Positions 20,215 through 29,220 are shown, numbered from the stretch's first letter. The stretch is 64,000 nucleotides of DNA from Streptomyces sp. NBC_01717 (GCF_036248255.1 NZ_CP109178.1:4960001-5024000); one strand, 5' to 3'. Notes: generated by a model not told the origin, from the sequence alone. Made by a program: numbers and translations.

Positions 20215-21059
20215 CCTCGGGCATCGGCTACTTCGCGGCCCTGCTCGGCGGGCTGCTGGCCCTGGTCAGCCCGTGCAGCGCCCTGCTGCTGCCCGCCTTC
20301 TTCGCCTACTCCATCGACTCCGCCGCCCGGCTGCTGGCCCGTACCGGCATCTTCTACGCCGGTCTGGCCACCACCCTTGTGCCGCTCGGCGCCGCCGGCT
20401 CGTATTCCGGACGGCTCTTCTACAGCCACCGCGACGAGCTCGTCCTCGGCGCCGGCTGGCTGATCATCGTCCTCGGCGCGGCGCAGATCGTGGGCCTCGG
20501 CTTCGCCTCGCGCCGGATCGCCGCGCTCAGTGGCCGGATCAGGCCGACGACCGTCGTGTCCGTCTACGCCCTCGGCGCCGTCTACGGCCTGGCCGGCTTC
20601 TGTGCCGGGCCGATCCTCGGCAGCGTCCTGACGGTGGCGGCGGTCAGCGGCAGCCTCGTCTACGGCGGACTGCTGCTCGCCGTCTACGCCCTGGGCATGG
20701 CCGTTCCGCTGTTTCTGCTCGCGCTGCTCTGGGAACGCTTCGACCTCGGTCGCCGGGCGTGGCTGCGCGGTCGGACCTTCCGGTTCGGCCGCTTCGAACT
20801 GCACACCACGACCCTGCTGTCGGGGCTGTTCTTCATCGGGCTCGGCGCGCTGTTCCTGGCCTACGACGGGACGACCGCGCTGCCCGGACTGCTGGATGTG
20901 GACGATTCGTTCGCCGTCGAACAGTGGGCCCGGCGCATCGGCGAGTTGGTGCCGGACGCGATCGCGCTGGTGACCGCGGTCGCGGTGGTGCTGCTGGTTC
21001 TCGGGGTGCGGGCGTGGCGCCGCCGGGACGTGAACTCCGCGGAGCGGGAAGAGGTCTGA
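20211..21059 (+). CDS. CcdA/DsbD-type membrane thiol-redox transporter
   Basis: A 282-residue integral membrane protein with six or more hydrophobic segments. Cys22 in LVSPCSALLLP and Cys131 in AGFCAGPIL sit at equivalent places in the two membrane repeats, as in CcdA, which carries reducing equivalents from cytoplasmic thioredoxin across the membrane. GTG 20211 overlaps the stop of the DsbA-like gene; the open frame that reaches back to 18882 is only hrpA antisense and the other frame of dsbA. With its neighbour it forms a thiol-redox pair. Cytochrome c maturation is a possible use, but no other ccs gene is adjacent. Confidence 0.88.
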   Translation: MTSGIGYFAALLGGLLALVSPCSALLLPAFFAYSIDSAARLLARTGIFYAGLATTLVPLGAAGSYSGRLFYSHRDELVLGAGWLIIVLGAAQIVGLGFASRRIAALSGRIRPTTVVSVYALGAVYGLAGFCAGPILGSVLTVAAVSGSLVYGGLLLAVYALGMAVPLFLLALLWERFDLGRRAWLRGRTFRFGRFELHTTTLLSGLFFIGLGALFLAYDGTTALPGLLDVDDSFAVEQWARRIGELVPDAIALVTAVAVVLLVLGVRAWRRRDVNSAEREEV

Positions 21060-21065
21060 CACGAC

Positions 21066-21094
21066 GAAGGCCCCATCCGGTGGATGGGGCCTTC
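21066..21094. terminator. Bidirectional terminator (ccdA-like gene / tRNA cluster)
   Basis: Perfect 13-bp arms (21066-21078, 21082-21094) with a three-base loop. It starts seven bases past the ccdA-like stop and seven bases before the 3' end of tRNA-Phe, so it can stop transcription from both sides. Confidence 0.8.
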
Positions 21095-21100
21095 GAGAGG

Positions 21101-21174
21101 TGGCTGGGGCCGGGATCGAACCGGCGACCTATCGCTTTTCAGGCGATCGCTCGTACCAACTGAGCTACCCAGCC
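21101..21174 (-). tRNA. tRNA-Phe (GAA)
   Basis: A 74-base cloverleaf on the minus strand: acceptor GGCTGGG/CCCAGCC, anticodon loop with GAA, T-loop TTCGATC, discriminator A. It is last in the Glu-Asp-Phe cluster. Confidence 0.95.
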
Positions 21175-21196
21175 ACGCAGCACTTACGAGCTGCAG

Positions 21197-21271
21197 CGGT
21201 CCTGACGGGATTTGAACCCGCGGCCTCCACCTTGACAGGGTGGCGAGCACTCCAAACTGCTCCACAGGACC
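21197..21271 (-). tRNA. tRNA-Asp (GTC), copy 2
   Basis: Identical over its full 75 bases to the tRNA-Asp at 14902-14976. It is the middle gene of the three-tRNA cluster. Confidence 0.95.
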
Positions 21272-21309
21272 AAGCTGTTGTGCGACTAAGTGTCGCACAA
21301 GGTGGTGCG

Positions 21310-21382
21310 TGCCCCCAACGGGATTCGAACCCGTGCTACCGCCTTGAAAGGGCGGCGTCCTGGGCCACTAGACGATGAGGGC
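21310..21382 (-). tRNA. tRNA-Glu (TTC)
   Basis: A 73-base cloverleaf with acceptor GCCCTCA/TTGGGGGC-type pairing (one G-U), anticodon loop CTTTCAA with TTC, and T-loop TTCGAAT. It is first in the transcribed order Glu-Asp-Phe; the promoter should lie just above 21382. Confidence 0.95.
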
Positions 21383-21552
21383 AGAACTGCTACTTCTGCG
21401 TCTATCGCCCCCCGAAGAGGGACGTGAGAAGCATCTGACTCCGCTTCCCCTCAAGAGGTTCCGCTTCTTCTTCAACCTCTGGGGTCTCGGAACGGTCAGG
21501 CCCTGACCGGCGCCCTTGGGCACGTCGGAGACTGTACTACGGCGTTTCGGTG

Positions 21553-23166
21553 TCAGCCAAACCGAATAGGCGAAGGGGTCGCTCCGGGTTGGTTCCCCTC
21601 CGGCAGATGGCGGCTGACCTCGGCCGTTGTCAGGCCGAGCCCGCCGAGTGTGATCTCGTCCCAGGCCTGCAGACGGCGGGTCGTGCGGTCCAGATAGAGC
21701 ACCGAGGCGCGCACCTTTTCCGGCTTCTTGTTCTGCAGGGCGCGCAGGCCGCCGCCGCCCGTGGAGCCTTCGACCTTGAGTCGGGTGCCGAATCTCATCA
21801 GCTCGTTCTGCCGGTGGTGCACATGGCCGGCGAGGACCAGCGGAACCGTGCCGTCCGTCTCGCGGGCCGCGTCCGGCTCGTGGGTGACGGCGATGTCGAC
21901 CGGCGTGCCGGCCTGCTCCTGGTCGCGCAGCGCGGAGGCGAGCCGCATGCCCGCCAGCCGCTCGGCGGCCGCGCCCTGGGCAGGCTGCGAGCGGTCCGGG
22001 GTGAACTGGGGGTCCCCCATGCCGGCCACCCGCAGCCCGCCGACATCCACCGCCCGGCCGTCGTCCAGCACGTGCACGTTCTTGAACCGCTCCAGATACA
22101 TCTGGGTGATGCGCGAGTCGTGATTCCCGCGGACCCAGACGTAGGGCGCGCCGAGATCGCGGATCGGGTCGAGGAAGCCGTTCTCGACCGCGGAGCCGTG
22201 GTCCATCGTGTCGCCCGAGTCGATGATCACGTCGATGTCGTACTGCCGGACCAGCGAGCCGATGATCTGCCAGGACGCGGGGTTGAGGTGGACGTCGGAG
22301 ACATGCAGGACGCGGAGGGTGGCGGGGTCCGGACGGTAGACGGGGAGCGTCGACGTGGCGTCGTACAACTTGGTCACATTGGTGACGAGCCGGGCCAGTT
22401 CGCGCTGGTAGACGTCGAAGTCGGTGACGATCGAGCGGGCGTCACCGACCACCGACGGAGCGCTGGAGAGCAGGCCGGAGAACTTGGGCTCCAGCACGGA
22501 CCTCGGGTTCCAGGTTGCGTACGCGCTGACGCCCGACGCGGCCAGGAGCGCCAGTGCGAGCCCGCCGGCGGCCAGGGCGCGGCGCGGGCGGCGGTAGACG
22601 GCGAGGCCGAGCGCGGTGGCGCCGGAGACGACGGCTGTGCAGGAGCGCAGAGCGAGGTCGCGGGCGCCGGTGGAGACGTCCTCGGTGACCTCCTGCTGGA
22701 GACCGGAGAGCCGTTCGGGGTGCTGGACCAGAGCCTCGGAGCGCACCGGGTCGAGGCGGTCGACATCGACGTCGAGACGGACCGGGGCTATGTGGGAGTC
22801 CAGCTCCAGGGCGCCGAGCGGGGCCACGTTGATCTTCGTGCCGCCGGTGAGGGAGGGGCGCAGGGTCATGGTGGTGTCCATGGGCCCGACGGGCGTACGG
22901 ACACTGCCGACGATCAGCAGCCCCAGCCAGGCACCGAACACGACGACGGCGAGCAGGCCCAGTGCGCGGGCGTAGGGGTGCGGGGTGGCGCCGAGGGAGG
23001 GCGCGAGGGCGGGGGTGTCGCCGGGGACGGCGGGACGGGAACGGTGGTGGCGCAGGGCGCGGGCCACCGCGTCGGCTGCTGCGGTCACTCCGGCCGGGAC
23101 GGCTGTTGCTGCGCGGAACGGGTGGCGGGGCATTGGGCGCGTATGCCCGGGGAGTGGGGCGGCCAT
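21553..23166 (-). CDS. Membrane metallophosphoesterase
   Basis: A 537-residue calcineurin-like phosphoesterase with an N-terminal membrane part: one span at about 68-90 and a second pair of hydrophobic stretches at about 168-218. The catalytic domain follows from about residue 265 with the metal ligands in HVSDVHL, DSGDTMDHG, VRGNHDS and LAGHVHH. The substrate is unknown. The phosphatase domain is probably outside the membrane, but this is inference. A second ATG at residue 12 is possible; no clear ribosome site favours either. The gene is divergent from the metallopeptidase, with 68 bases between. Confidence 0.88.
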   Translation of the reverse strand: MAAPLPGHTRPMPRHPFRAATAVPAGVTAAADAVARALRHHRSRPAVPGDTPALAPSLGATPHPYARALGLLAVVVFGAWLGLLIVGSVRTPVGPMDTTMTLRPSLTGGTKINVAPLGALELDSHIAPVRLDVDVDRLDPVRSEALVQHPERLSGLQQEVTEDVSTGARDLALRSCTAVVSGATALGLAVYRRPRRALAAGGLALALLAASGVSAYATWNPRSVLEPKFSGLLSSAPSVVGDARSIVTDFDVYQRELARLVTNVTKLYDATSTLPVYRPDPATLRVLHVSDVHLNPASWQIIGSLVRQYDIDVIIDSGDTMDHGSAVENGFLDPIRDLGAPYVWVRGNHDSRITQMYLERFKNVHVLDDGRAVDVGGLRVAGMGDPQFTPDRSQPAQGAAAERLAGMRLASALRDQEQAGTPVDIAVTHEPDAARETDGTVPLVLAGHVHHRQNELMRFGTRLKVEGSTGGGGLRALQNKKPEKVRASVLYLDRTTRRLQAWDEITLGGLGLTTAEVSRHLPEGNQPGATPSPIRFG

Positions 23167-23234
23167 GCGGGACGAGGGGGGTTGGGGCGCGGCGGCCGGG
23201 GGTCGTGCGGCCGGGCTTACGTGACAATGGCGGG

Positions 23235-23585
23235 GTGCTGGAGATGACGCGCGAAGAGTTCGAGGAACTGGTCGCCGAGGCCCTGGACCGCATTCCGCCG
23301 GAGCTGACGCGGCTGATGGACAACGTCGCGGTGTTCGTCGAGGACGAACCGGACGCCGGCGATCCGGAGCTGCTCGGGCTGTACGAGGGCACGCCGCTGA
23401 CCGATCGCGGTGAGTGGTACGCCGGGGTGCTGCCGGACCGGATCACGATCTACCGGGGGCCGACGCTGCGGATGTGCGAGTCGCGCGAGGATGTGGTCGC
23501 CGAGACGGAAATCACGGTCGTCCACGAGATCGCCCACCATTTCGGCATCGACGACGAGCGGCTGCACGCGCTGGGATACGGCTGA
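23235..23585 (+). CDS. Zincin-like metallopeptidase family protein
   Basis: A small 116-residue cytoplasmic protein of the bacterial zincin-like family (the PF06262 type). TVVHEIAHHFGIDDERLH near the C-terminus gives His97, Glu98, His101 and Asp107, the minimal HExxHxxGxxD zinc site. EFEELVAEALDRIPPEL and the following Glu/Asp-rich segment are typical of the family's N-terminus. The physiological substrate is not known. The GTG at 23235 gives the family N-terminus; ATG 23244 is an alternative with GGCGGGG upstream. Confidence 0.88.
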   Translation: MLEMTREEFEELVAEALDRIPPELTRLMDNVAVFVEDEPDAGDPELLGLYEGTPLTDRGEWYAGVLPDRITIYRGPTLRMCESREDVVAETEITVVHEIAHHFGIDDERLHALGYG

Positions 23586-23737
23586 GCCGACGGGCGGAAA
23601 GTGAGCGGCCGTTCGGGTCGGGCGGGGCGCAGGGGCGTCCGGGATCGGGGCTCGGGGCGTGTCCCTTGCGGGGGAACGGGAGTTGGGCACAGCGCCCCCT
23701 CCCGTCCCGTTTCGCTCCCGCCCCGGAGGTGCCGCCC

Positions 23738-24331
23738 GTGCGCCAGTTGCCCGCCTTGTCCGTCCCTGTTCGATGGGCAGCCGTCACCGCCGTGACGCTC
23801 GCCGCGTCCACCGGCTGCATGAGCATCGGCGACGACGGGGGGAAGTCGGTCCCGTCGCAGTCGGCCCGGCCGAAGGGCTCGGTGAGCGAACCGGACGGTT
23901 CCACGGTGGCCGGTACGGGACGGGCCCGTTCCGGAAGCGGCGCGGAGGCGCACTCCGACCGGGAGGCCCCCGAATCGCCGGACCCGAGCGCCTCCGTGAG
24001 CGCCTCGACCGGTCCCGGCGGCGGGCAGGCGACCGTCGGGACCGGTCATCCGCTGCCGACGCGGGGAGGACACCTGCCGATGCCGTCGCCACCGGGGTCC
24101 GGCGGGCCGCAGCAGCCGCCGGTGCAGTCGTCGGGGCCGTCGGGGCCTTCCGAACCGTCCGGGCCGGCCACCCCCGAGCCGTCGGGCACGCCCGATCCGG
24201 AGCCTTCGGATCCGTCTCCGGGGCCGTCCGAGTCGCCGGCCGCGCAGCTCCGCAGTGACGCGATGAGCGTGCCGGACGCGCTGGAGGCGATGCGGACGCC
24301 CGAGGTGTCGCCGCAGGTGGGGCCGGTGTAG
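23738..24331 (+). CDS. Pro/Ser/Gly-rich putative lipoprotein
   Basis: A 197-residue exported protein of no known family. The GTG start has GGAGGT seven bases upstream. A hydrophobic N-terminal segment ends in AASTGC, a weak lipobox, so it is probably lipid-anchored. Nearly all of the rest is low-complexity Pro/Ser/Gly/Glu, with repeated PSG, PSEP and DPEPSDP units, which looks like a disordered cell-wall spacer. A short ordered-looking end (LRSDAMSVPDALEAMRTPEV) could be a binding peptide. The open frame back to 23414 overlaps the metallopeptidase and is not real. Confidence 0.65.
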   Translation: MRQLPALSVPVRWAAVTAVTLAASTGCMSIGDDGGKSVPSQSARPKGSVSEPDGSTVAGTGRARSGSGAEAHSDREAPESPDPSASVSASTGPGGGQATVGTGHPLPTRGGHLPMPSPPGSGGPQQPPVQSSGPSGPSEPSGPATPEPSGTPDPEPSDPSPGPSESPAAQLRSDAMSVPDALEAMRTPEVSPQVGPV

Positions 24332-24353
24332 TGGGCGGTTCGGGACGCGCGGT

Positions 24354-24383
24354 TTGCGCAATGTGGGTGGGGGTGCGTATGGT
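24354..24383 (+). promoter_or_regulatory. Candidate promoter of the DEAD-box helicase
   Basis: TTGCGC (24354-24359) and TATGGT (24378-24383) with an 18-base spacer fit a housekeeping promoter. A start near 24390 would leave a leader of about 150 bases before the ATG, long enough for the post-transcriptional control common in cold-shock helicases. Confidence 0.5.
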
Positions 24384-24540
24384 AGTAGATCGTTTGATCC
24401 CATTGCCCGGCGCCGACACAGAAGAGCGCCGTGTGGCGCGTACTCTCCCTTGCCGTGGCTGGACCGCATTGAGGCGGTCGAAATTGCGAATCACGGAGTT
24501 ATGGGCGCGTGCCGAGACTCCGGAAGGTTTCGCATTTCGC

Positions 24541-26838
24541 ATGTCCAATTTCAGCTCTGACAACACCGTCATGCCCGAGAACGACGAGATTGTCACCGCA
24601 GCCGAGGCCGTAGTGGCCGAGGCCGCCGAGGTGTCCGAGTCGACCGAGACCGTCGACTCCACCGAGGCCACCACCGACAACGACACCACTTCCGCGGACG
24701 CCTCCGCCGATTCCGAGGACGCCGAGCCGACCGTCACCTTCGGGGACCTGGGCCTGCCCGAGGGCATCGTCCGCAAGCTCGCGCAGAACGGTGTGACCGC
24801 GCCCTTCCCGATCCAGGCCGCGACCATTCCGGACGCCCTGGCCGGCAAGGACATCCTGGGCCGTGGCCGTACCGGCTCCGGCAAGACGCTCTCCTTCGGT
24901 CTGCCGACCCTGGCCACGCTGGCCGGCGGCCACACCGAGAAGAAGAAGCCCCGCGCGGTCATCCTCACCCCGACCCGTGAGCTCGCGATGCAGGTCGCGG
25001 ACGCGCTGCAGCCTTACGGCGACGTGCTCGGCCTGAAGATGAAGGTCGTCTGCGGTGGTACGTCGATGGGCAACCAGATCTACGCGCTGGAGCGTGGTGT
25101 CGACGTCCTCGTCGCCACCCCGGGCCGGCTGCGCGACATCATCAACCGGGGCGCCTGCTCCCTGGAGAACGTCCAGGTCGCCGTCCTCGACGAGGCCGAC
25201 CAGATGTCCGACCTGGGCTTCCTGCCCGAGGTCACCGAGCTGCTCGACCAGGTTCCGGTCGGCGGGCAGCGCATGCTCTTCTCCGCCACGATGGAGAACG
25301 AGATCGGCACGCTGGTCAAGCGTTACCTGAACAACCCGGTGAGCCACGAGGTCGACAGCGCCCAGGGCAACGTCACGACCATGTCGCACCACGTCCTCGT
25401 CGTGAAGCCGAAGGACAAGGCGCCGGTCACCTCCGCCATCGCCGCGCGCAAGGGCCGCACCATCATCTTCGTCCGTACCCAGCTGGGAGCGGACCGCATC
25501 GCCGAGCAGCTCATCGAGTCGGGCGTGAAGGCGGACGCGCTGCACGGCGGCATGACGCAGGGTGCCCGTACCCGCGTTCTTGAGGACTTCAAGAAGGGCT
25601 ACGTCAACGCGCTCGTCGCGACCGACGTCGCCGCCCGCGGTATCCACGTCGACGGCATCGACCTGGTCCTGAACGTGGACCCGGCCGGTGACCACAAGGA
25701 CTACCTGCACCGCTCGGGCCGTACCGCCCGGGCCGGCAAGTCCGGTGTCGTCGTCTCGCTGGCGCTGCCGCACCAGCGCCGCCAGATCTTCCGCCTGATG
25801 GAGGACGCGGGCGTCGACGCCTCCCGCCACATCGTGCAGGGCGCGGGCGTCTTCGAGCCGGAGGTCGCCGAGATCACCGGTGCCCGTTCGCTGACCGAGG
25901 TCCAGGCCGACTCCGCGAACAACGCCGCCAAGCAGGCGGAGCGCGAGGTCGCCGACCTGACCAAGCAGCTGGAGCGCGTCCAGCGCCGCGCCGGTGAGCT
26001 CCGCGAGGAGGCCGACCGTCTGGTCGCCCGTGCTGCGCGCGAGCGGGGCGACGACCCCGAGGCAGCGGTGGCCGAGGCGGCCGCCGAGGCGGAGGCCGCG
26101 ATCGAGGCCGCCGTCTCCGTACCGGAGCAGCCCGCAGCGCGCGACGACCGTCGCGACGACCGCGGCAACTTCGACCGCCGCGACAACCGCGGTGGCGACC
26201 GTCGTGACGACCGGGGCGGCGACCGCGGTGGTTACCGCGGCGGCGACCGTCGTGACGACCGCGGTGGTGACCGTGGTGGGTTCCAGCGTCGTGACGACCG
26301 CTCGTCCGGTGGCTTCCGCCGGGACAACGACCGTCCGTCGTTCAACCGCGACCGTCGTGACGACCGCGGTGGTGACCGTGGTGGGTTCCAGCGTCGTGAC
26401 GACCGTCCGTCGGGCGGCTTCCGCCGTGACAACGACCGTCCGTCGTTCAACCGTGACAACGACCGTCCGTCGTTCAACCGCGACCGTCGTGACGACCGCG
26501 GTGGTGACCGTGGTGGGTTCCAGCGTCGTGACGACCGTCCGTCGGGCGGCTTCCGCCGGGACAACGACCGTCCGTCGTTCAACCGTGACAACGACCGTCC
26601 GTCGTTCAACCGCGACCGTCGTGACGACCGCCCGTCCGGTGGCTTCCGCTCCGGTGGCAGCGACCGTCCGTTCAACCGCGACCGTCGTGACGACCGTCCG
26701 GCCGGTGGCTTCCGCTCCGGTGGCAGCGACCGTCCGACCGGCCGCCGCGACGACCACCGTGGTGGCACGGGCACCGGCACCAACACCGGGTCCTTCGGCC
26801 GTCGCGACGACAAGCCGCGTTGGAAGCGCAACGGCTGA
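24541..26838 (+). CDS. DEAD-box RNA helicase with Arg/Gly/Asp repeat tail
   Basis: A 765-residue DEAD-box helicase. An acidic, Glu/Ser/Thr-rich N-terminus of about 65 residues is followed by the Q-motif region, GRTGSGKT (motif I), LTPTREL, VATPGRL, VLDEADQM (motif II), FSATM (motif III), then helicase C with FVRTQ, VATDVAARGIHVDG and HRSGRTARAG (motif VI). A helical linker ends near residue 535. The last 230 residues are RRDDRGGDRGG, DRPSFNRD and SGGFR repeats encoded by near-identical DNA repeats, probably an RNA-binding, phase-separating tail. It should unwind structured RNA, for example in the cold or in ribosome assembly. ATG 24541 gives the family start. Confidence 0.93.
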   Translation: MSNFSSDNTVMPENDEIVTAAEAVVAEAAEVSESTETVDSTEATTDNDTTSADASADSEDAEPTVTFGDLGLPEGIVRKLAQNGVTAPFPIQAATIPDALAGKDILGRGRTGSGKTLSFGLPTLATLAGGHTEKKKPRAVILTPTRELAMQVADALQPYGDVLGLKMKVVCGGTSMGNQIYALERGVDVLVATPGRLRDIINRGACSLENVQVAVLDEADQMSDLGFLPEVTELLDQVPVGGQRMLFSATMENEIGTLVKRYLNNPVSHEVDSAQGNVTTMSHHVLVVKPKDKAPVTSAIAARKGRTIIFVRTQLGADRIAEQLIESGVKADALHGGMTQGARTRVLEDFKKGYVNALVATDVAARGIHVDGIDLVLNVDPAGDHKDYLHRSGRTARAGKSGVVVSLALPHQRRQIFRLMEDAGVDASRHIVQGAGVFEPEVAEITGARSLTEVQADSANNAAKQAEREVADLTKQLERVQRRAGELREEADRLVARAARERGDDPEAAVAEAAAEAEAAIEAAVSVPEQPAARDDRRDDRGNFDRRDNRGGDRRDDRGGDRGGYRGGDRRDDRGGDRGGFQRRDDRSSGGFRRDNDRPSFNRDRRDDRGGDRGGFQRRDDRPSGGFRRDNDRPSFNRDNDRPSFNRDRRDDRGGDRGGFQRRDDRPSGGFRRDNDRPSFNRDNDRPSFNRDRRDDRPSGGFRSGGSDRPFNRDRRDDRPAGGFRSGGSDRPTGRRDDHRGGTGTGTNTGSFGRRDDKPRWKRNG
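26246..26745 (+). repeat. Nested tandem repeats in the helicase tail
   Basis: A 132-base unit (44 codons) occurs twice in tandem at about 26351-26482 and 26483-26614 with almost no differences. It is preceded by a 105-base version (about 26246-26350) that lacks one 27-base subunit coding DRPSFNRDN. Two shorter units of about 60-66 bases follow. All lengths are multiples of three, so gain or loss keeps the frame. Confidence 0.85.
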
Positions 26839-26868
26839 GTGCAGTGAAGACCTTCTGAAGGTCTGCTG

Positions 26869-26904
26869 AAAGCGGGCCCGTCCTTCACGGACGGGCCCGC
26901 TTTT
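26869..26904 (+). terminator. Terminator of the DEAD-box helicase
   Basis: A 13-15-bp stem (26869-26883 with 26889-26903), a five-base loop and a T-rich tail (TTTTCTTTTC) 30 bases after the helicase stop. Confidence 0.88.
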
Positions 26905-27062
26905 CTTTTCGCTCCCGTCACAAGCGGAACGGCTGCTAATATCCGGCGACTTGCACAGGGCAGGGGCACGGCCGGGGGGCCTGGCGTGATTCCTTTGCGG
27001 CAGGCTGCCGTTGACTCCCTGTGCCATTCATGCCTTTTCAGGTATTTCGGGGAGGGACCCTC

Positions 27063-29201
27063 TTGGCACGCCTTGCTTTCGTACGCGGCCGTTCCGTCGT
27101 ACGCGGTCGCGCGGCACTGGCCGCTCTCATCGTGATCGCGGCCGGACTCGGCACGATGTCGAGCGCCAGTGCCCTGGACACGCCGACTCCCGTACAGACG
27201 GGCGGGGTGTGGGGCATCGACTTCGCCGGCGGAACGCTGAACACGGTGGAAGTCGCGCCGAGCGGTGAGCAGTTCGTCTTCGCACGCCAGGTCGGCCAGG
27301 GCGGATCGACGGTGGGCGACCGCACTTCCATGGGATACGCCGGCACATACGCAAACGGTGCCCACATCAAGCGCGTGCCGTGCGACGCCGGTTCCTGCGT
27401 ATCGCTGCGTGCCACCGGAAACGGTCATGTGGGCCGTTTCTTCGTCAACAACGGCGTGGAGCGCGCCCAGATCTGGCTGACGGCGAACGGTTACCACTCG
27501 GCCGATGAACCCGCGGTCACGGGTGGTCAGTTCGTGGACGTCACCGGACGCTATTTCGTCTACAACGCCGCGTCGACCGGAAAGCAGTACATCGACGACG
27601 TTTCCGAATACCGCTCGACGAATGTCCGAATGACCCGGCCCATCGGCGCTGCCTCGGTATGGGGCGCCCTGCTGTGGACGTCCGGTTCCACCGCCGGAGC
27701 CGTCACCGCGATCGATCTCGAAAAGAAGAAGACCGTCGAGACGCTCGCCACCGGCGCGCCCTGTGCGGTCAAGGAATTGCAGACCGTGGGCCGCTGGATC
27801 TACTGGAACTGCGGTACGAGCGGCCCCGCCGGTGTGTACGACCGTACGGCGAAGAAGAGCTTCACCGTGCCGTCCGGTGCCGCACTCGTCGGCGACGGCT
27901 ATCTCGTACAGCACGACCGGTCCGCCGGGAAGTTGATGCTCACCGACTTCCACACCGGGAAAGCCGTGGCGCCCCGGGAGATCGCGGATCTGCCTGCGGG
28001 CAGCACCGGCGACCAGCGACGGCTGACCTGGGCCGTGGACAAGTTCGGAGGCGACATCGCGTACGTCGGCCCGGACCACGCAATCCGGTTCGTGCAGAGC
28101 GGTGTGCCCGCACAACCGCTGGCGAAGATCGAGTCCGATCTCGGCGACGGTTATCTCGACTACAAGAACACCTACGGCAGCCAGTACTGGGACAGCACCT
28201 GGCAGCTCAACAAGCCGGCGAGGTGGACCTTCACGGTCAAGGACGCGCTCGGTCGCACGGTCCGCACGCTTTCCGGGGATTCCGGCGCCGAGGTCAAGGT
28301 CGAGTGGGACGGCAGGACGGACGCGGGCGGCTACTCCTTCAACGGCCCCCACACCTGGACGCTGAGCGCGAAGGCCTCCGACGGCGACGGCACCTACACC
28401 ACCAGTGGGAAGATCGCGGTCAGCGGCGGCCGGCAGGGCCACCACGACCAGGGCGGCTACGCCCTCGGTGAGCTGGTCACGCTCAACTCCTCCGGCGGTC
28501 TGACCCTTCATTACACCGAGGGCAAGGGCACCTTCGACTGGAAGCGGTCCGCCTCCGGCTGGCCCGCGGGCACGGTCGCCGTCCCGTTCGGGGACATGGG
28601 CAGCGACCGGTGTTCCGAAATGCTCGTACGGATGCCGAACGGGGAGCTTCGTCGGTACGCCGGCAGGTGCGGGGACTCGTACAAGCCGACCAGCAGCCAC
28701 ACGTCTCTGGGCACCGGCTGGAACGCGTACAACGTACTGACGGCGCCCGGGGATCTTACCGGGGACGGCCGGACCGACCTGCTTGCACGCAAGACGTCCA
28801 CCGGTGACATCTACCTCTTCGCCAACGACGGACACAGCAAGCTGAAGGCCGGCGTGAAGATCCGTTCGGCGTGGGGCGGCTACACGAAGATCGTGGGTGC
28901 GGGAGACCTCAACGGTGACGGGTACGGCGATGTGCTGGCCCGCCACAAGGACGGGACGCTCTACCGCTACAACGGCACCGCCACCGGCGTGCTGAAGGAC
29001 CGGGTGAAGGTCTTCTCCGCGTGGGGAGCCTCGTACAACGTCGTCGTCGGGGTGGGAGACATCTCCGGTGACGGCAAGGCCGACCTCGTCGAGCGGGACG
29101 GCTCCGGCAATCTCTACCGCAACAACGGCGACGGCAAGGGATCGTTCGGCGCGCGTACGAAGATCGCCACCGGGTGGCAGGGCTACAAGGGAATCTTCTG
29201 A
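27063..29201 (+). CDS. Secreted FG-GAP/VCBS repeat protein
   Basis: A 712-residue exported protein. I choose TTG 27063 because GGAGGG lies six bases upstream and it leaves a clean signal peptide: basic start, hydrophobic core ALAALIVIAAGLGTM, cleavage after SASA. In-frame ATGs at 27021 and 27030 lack a ribosome site. Residues 40-370 look like beta-propeller blades. Then follows a FlgD-like Ig segment (WTFTVKDALGRTVRTL...WDGRTDAGG), and last a set of FG-GAP repeats with calcium-type loops (GDLTGDGRTDLLAR, GDLNGDGYGDVLAR, GDISGDGKADLVER). No catalytic motif is seen. It may bind a surface ligand or an extracellular polymer. Confidence 0.82.
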   Translation: MARLAFVRGRSVVRGRAALAALIVIAAGLGTMSSASALDTPTPVQTGGVWGIDFAGGTLNTVEVAPSGEQFVFARQVGQGGSTVGDRTSMGYAGTYANGAHIKRVPCDAGSCVSLRATGNGHVGRFFVNNGVERAQIWLTANGYHSADEPAVTGGQFVDVTGRYFVYNAASTGKQYIDDVSEYRSTNVRMTRPIGAASVWGALLWTSGSTAGAVTAIDLEKKKTVETLATGAPCAVKELQTVGRWIYWNCGTSGPAGVYDRTAKKSFTVPSGAALVGDGYLVQHDRSAGKLMLTDFHTGKAVAPREIADLPAGSTGDQRRLTWAVDKFGGDIAYVGPDHAIRFVQSGVPAQPLAKIESDLGDGYLDYKNTYGSQYWDSTWQLNKPARWTFTVKDALGRTVRTLSGDSGAEVKVEWDGRTDAGGYSFNGPHTWTLSAKASDGDGTYTTSGKIAVSGGRQGHHDQGGYALGELVTLNSSGGLTLHYTEGKGTFDWKRSASGWPAGTVAVPFGDMGSDRCSEMLVRMPNGELRRYAGRCGDSYKPTSSHTSLGTGWNAYNVLTAPGDLTGDGRTDLLARKTSTGDIYLFANDGHSKLKAGVKIRSAWGGYTKIVGAGDLNGDGYGDVLARHKDGTLYRYNGTATGVLKDRVKVFSAWGASYNVVVGVGDISGDGKADLVERDGSGNLYRNNGDGKGSFGARTKIATGWQGYKGIF

Positions 29202-29220
29202 CCCGGATGCGGGTGAGGAC

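Noticed and set aside
24541..24731. Non-standard ATT start for the DEAD-box helicase, suggested by a better-spaced GGAAGG
   Set aside because: The ATT is out of frame with the protein. ATG 24541 matches the family start despite its 13-base spacing.
26150..26760. Regular repeats that could be taken for a CRISPR array
   Set aside because: The repeats are contiguous, without unique spacers, lie in one reading frame and code an Arg/Gly/Asp tail of a helicase.
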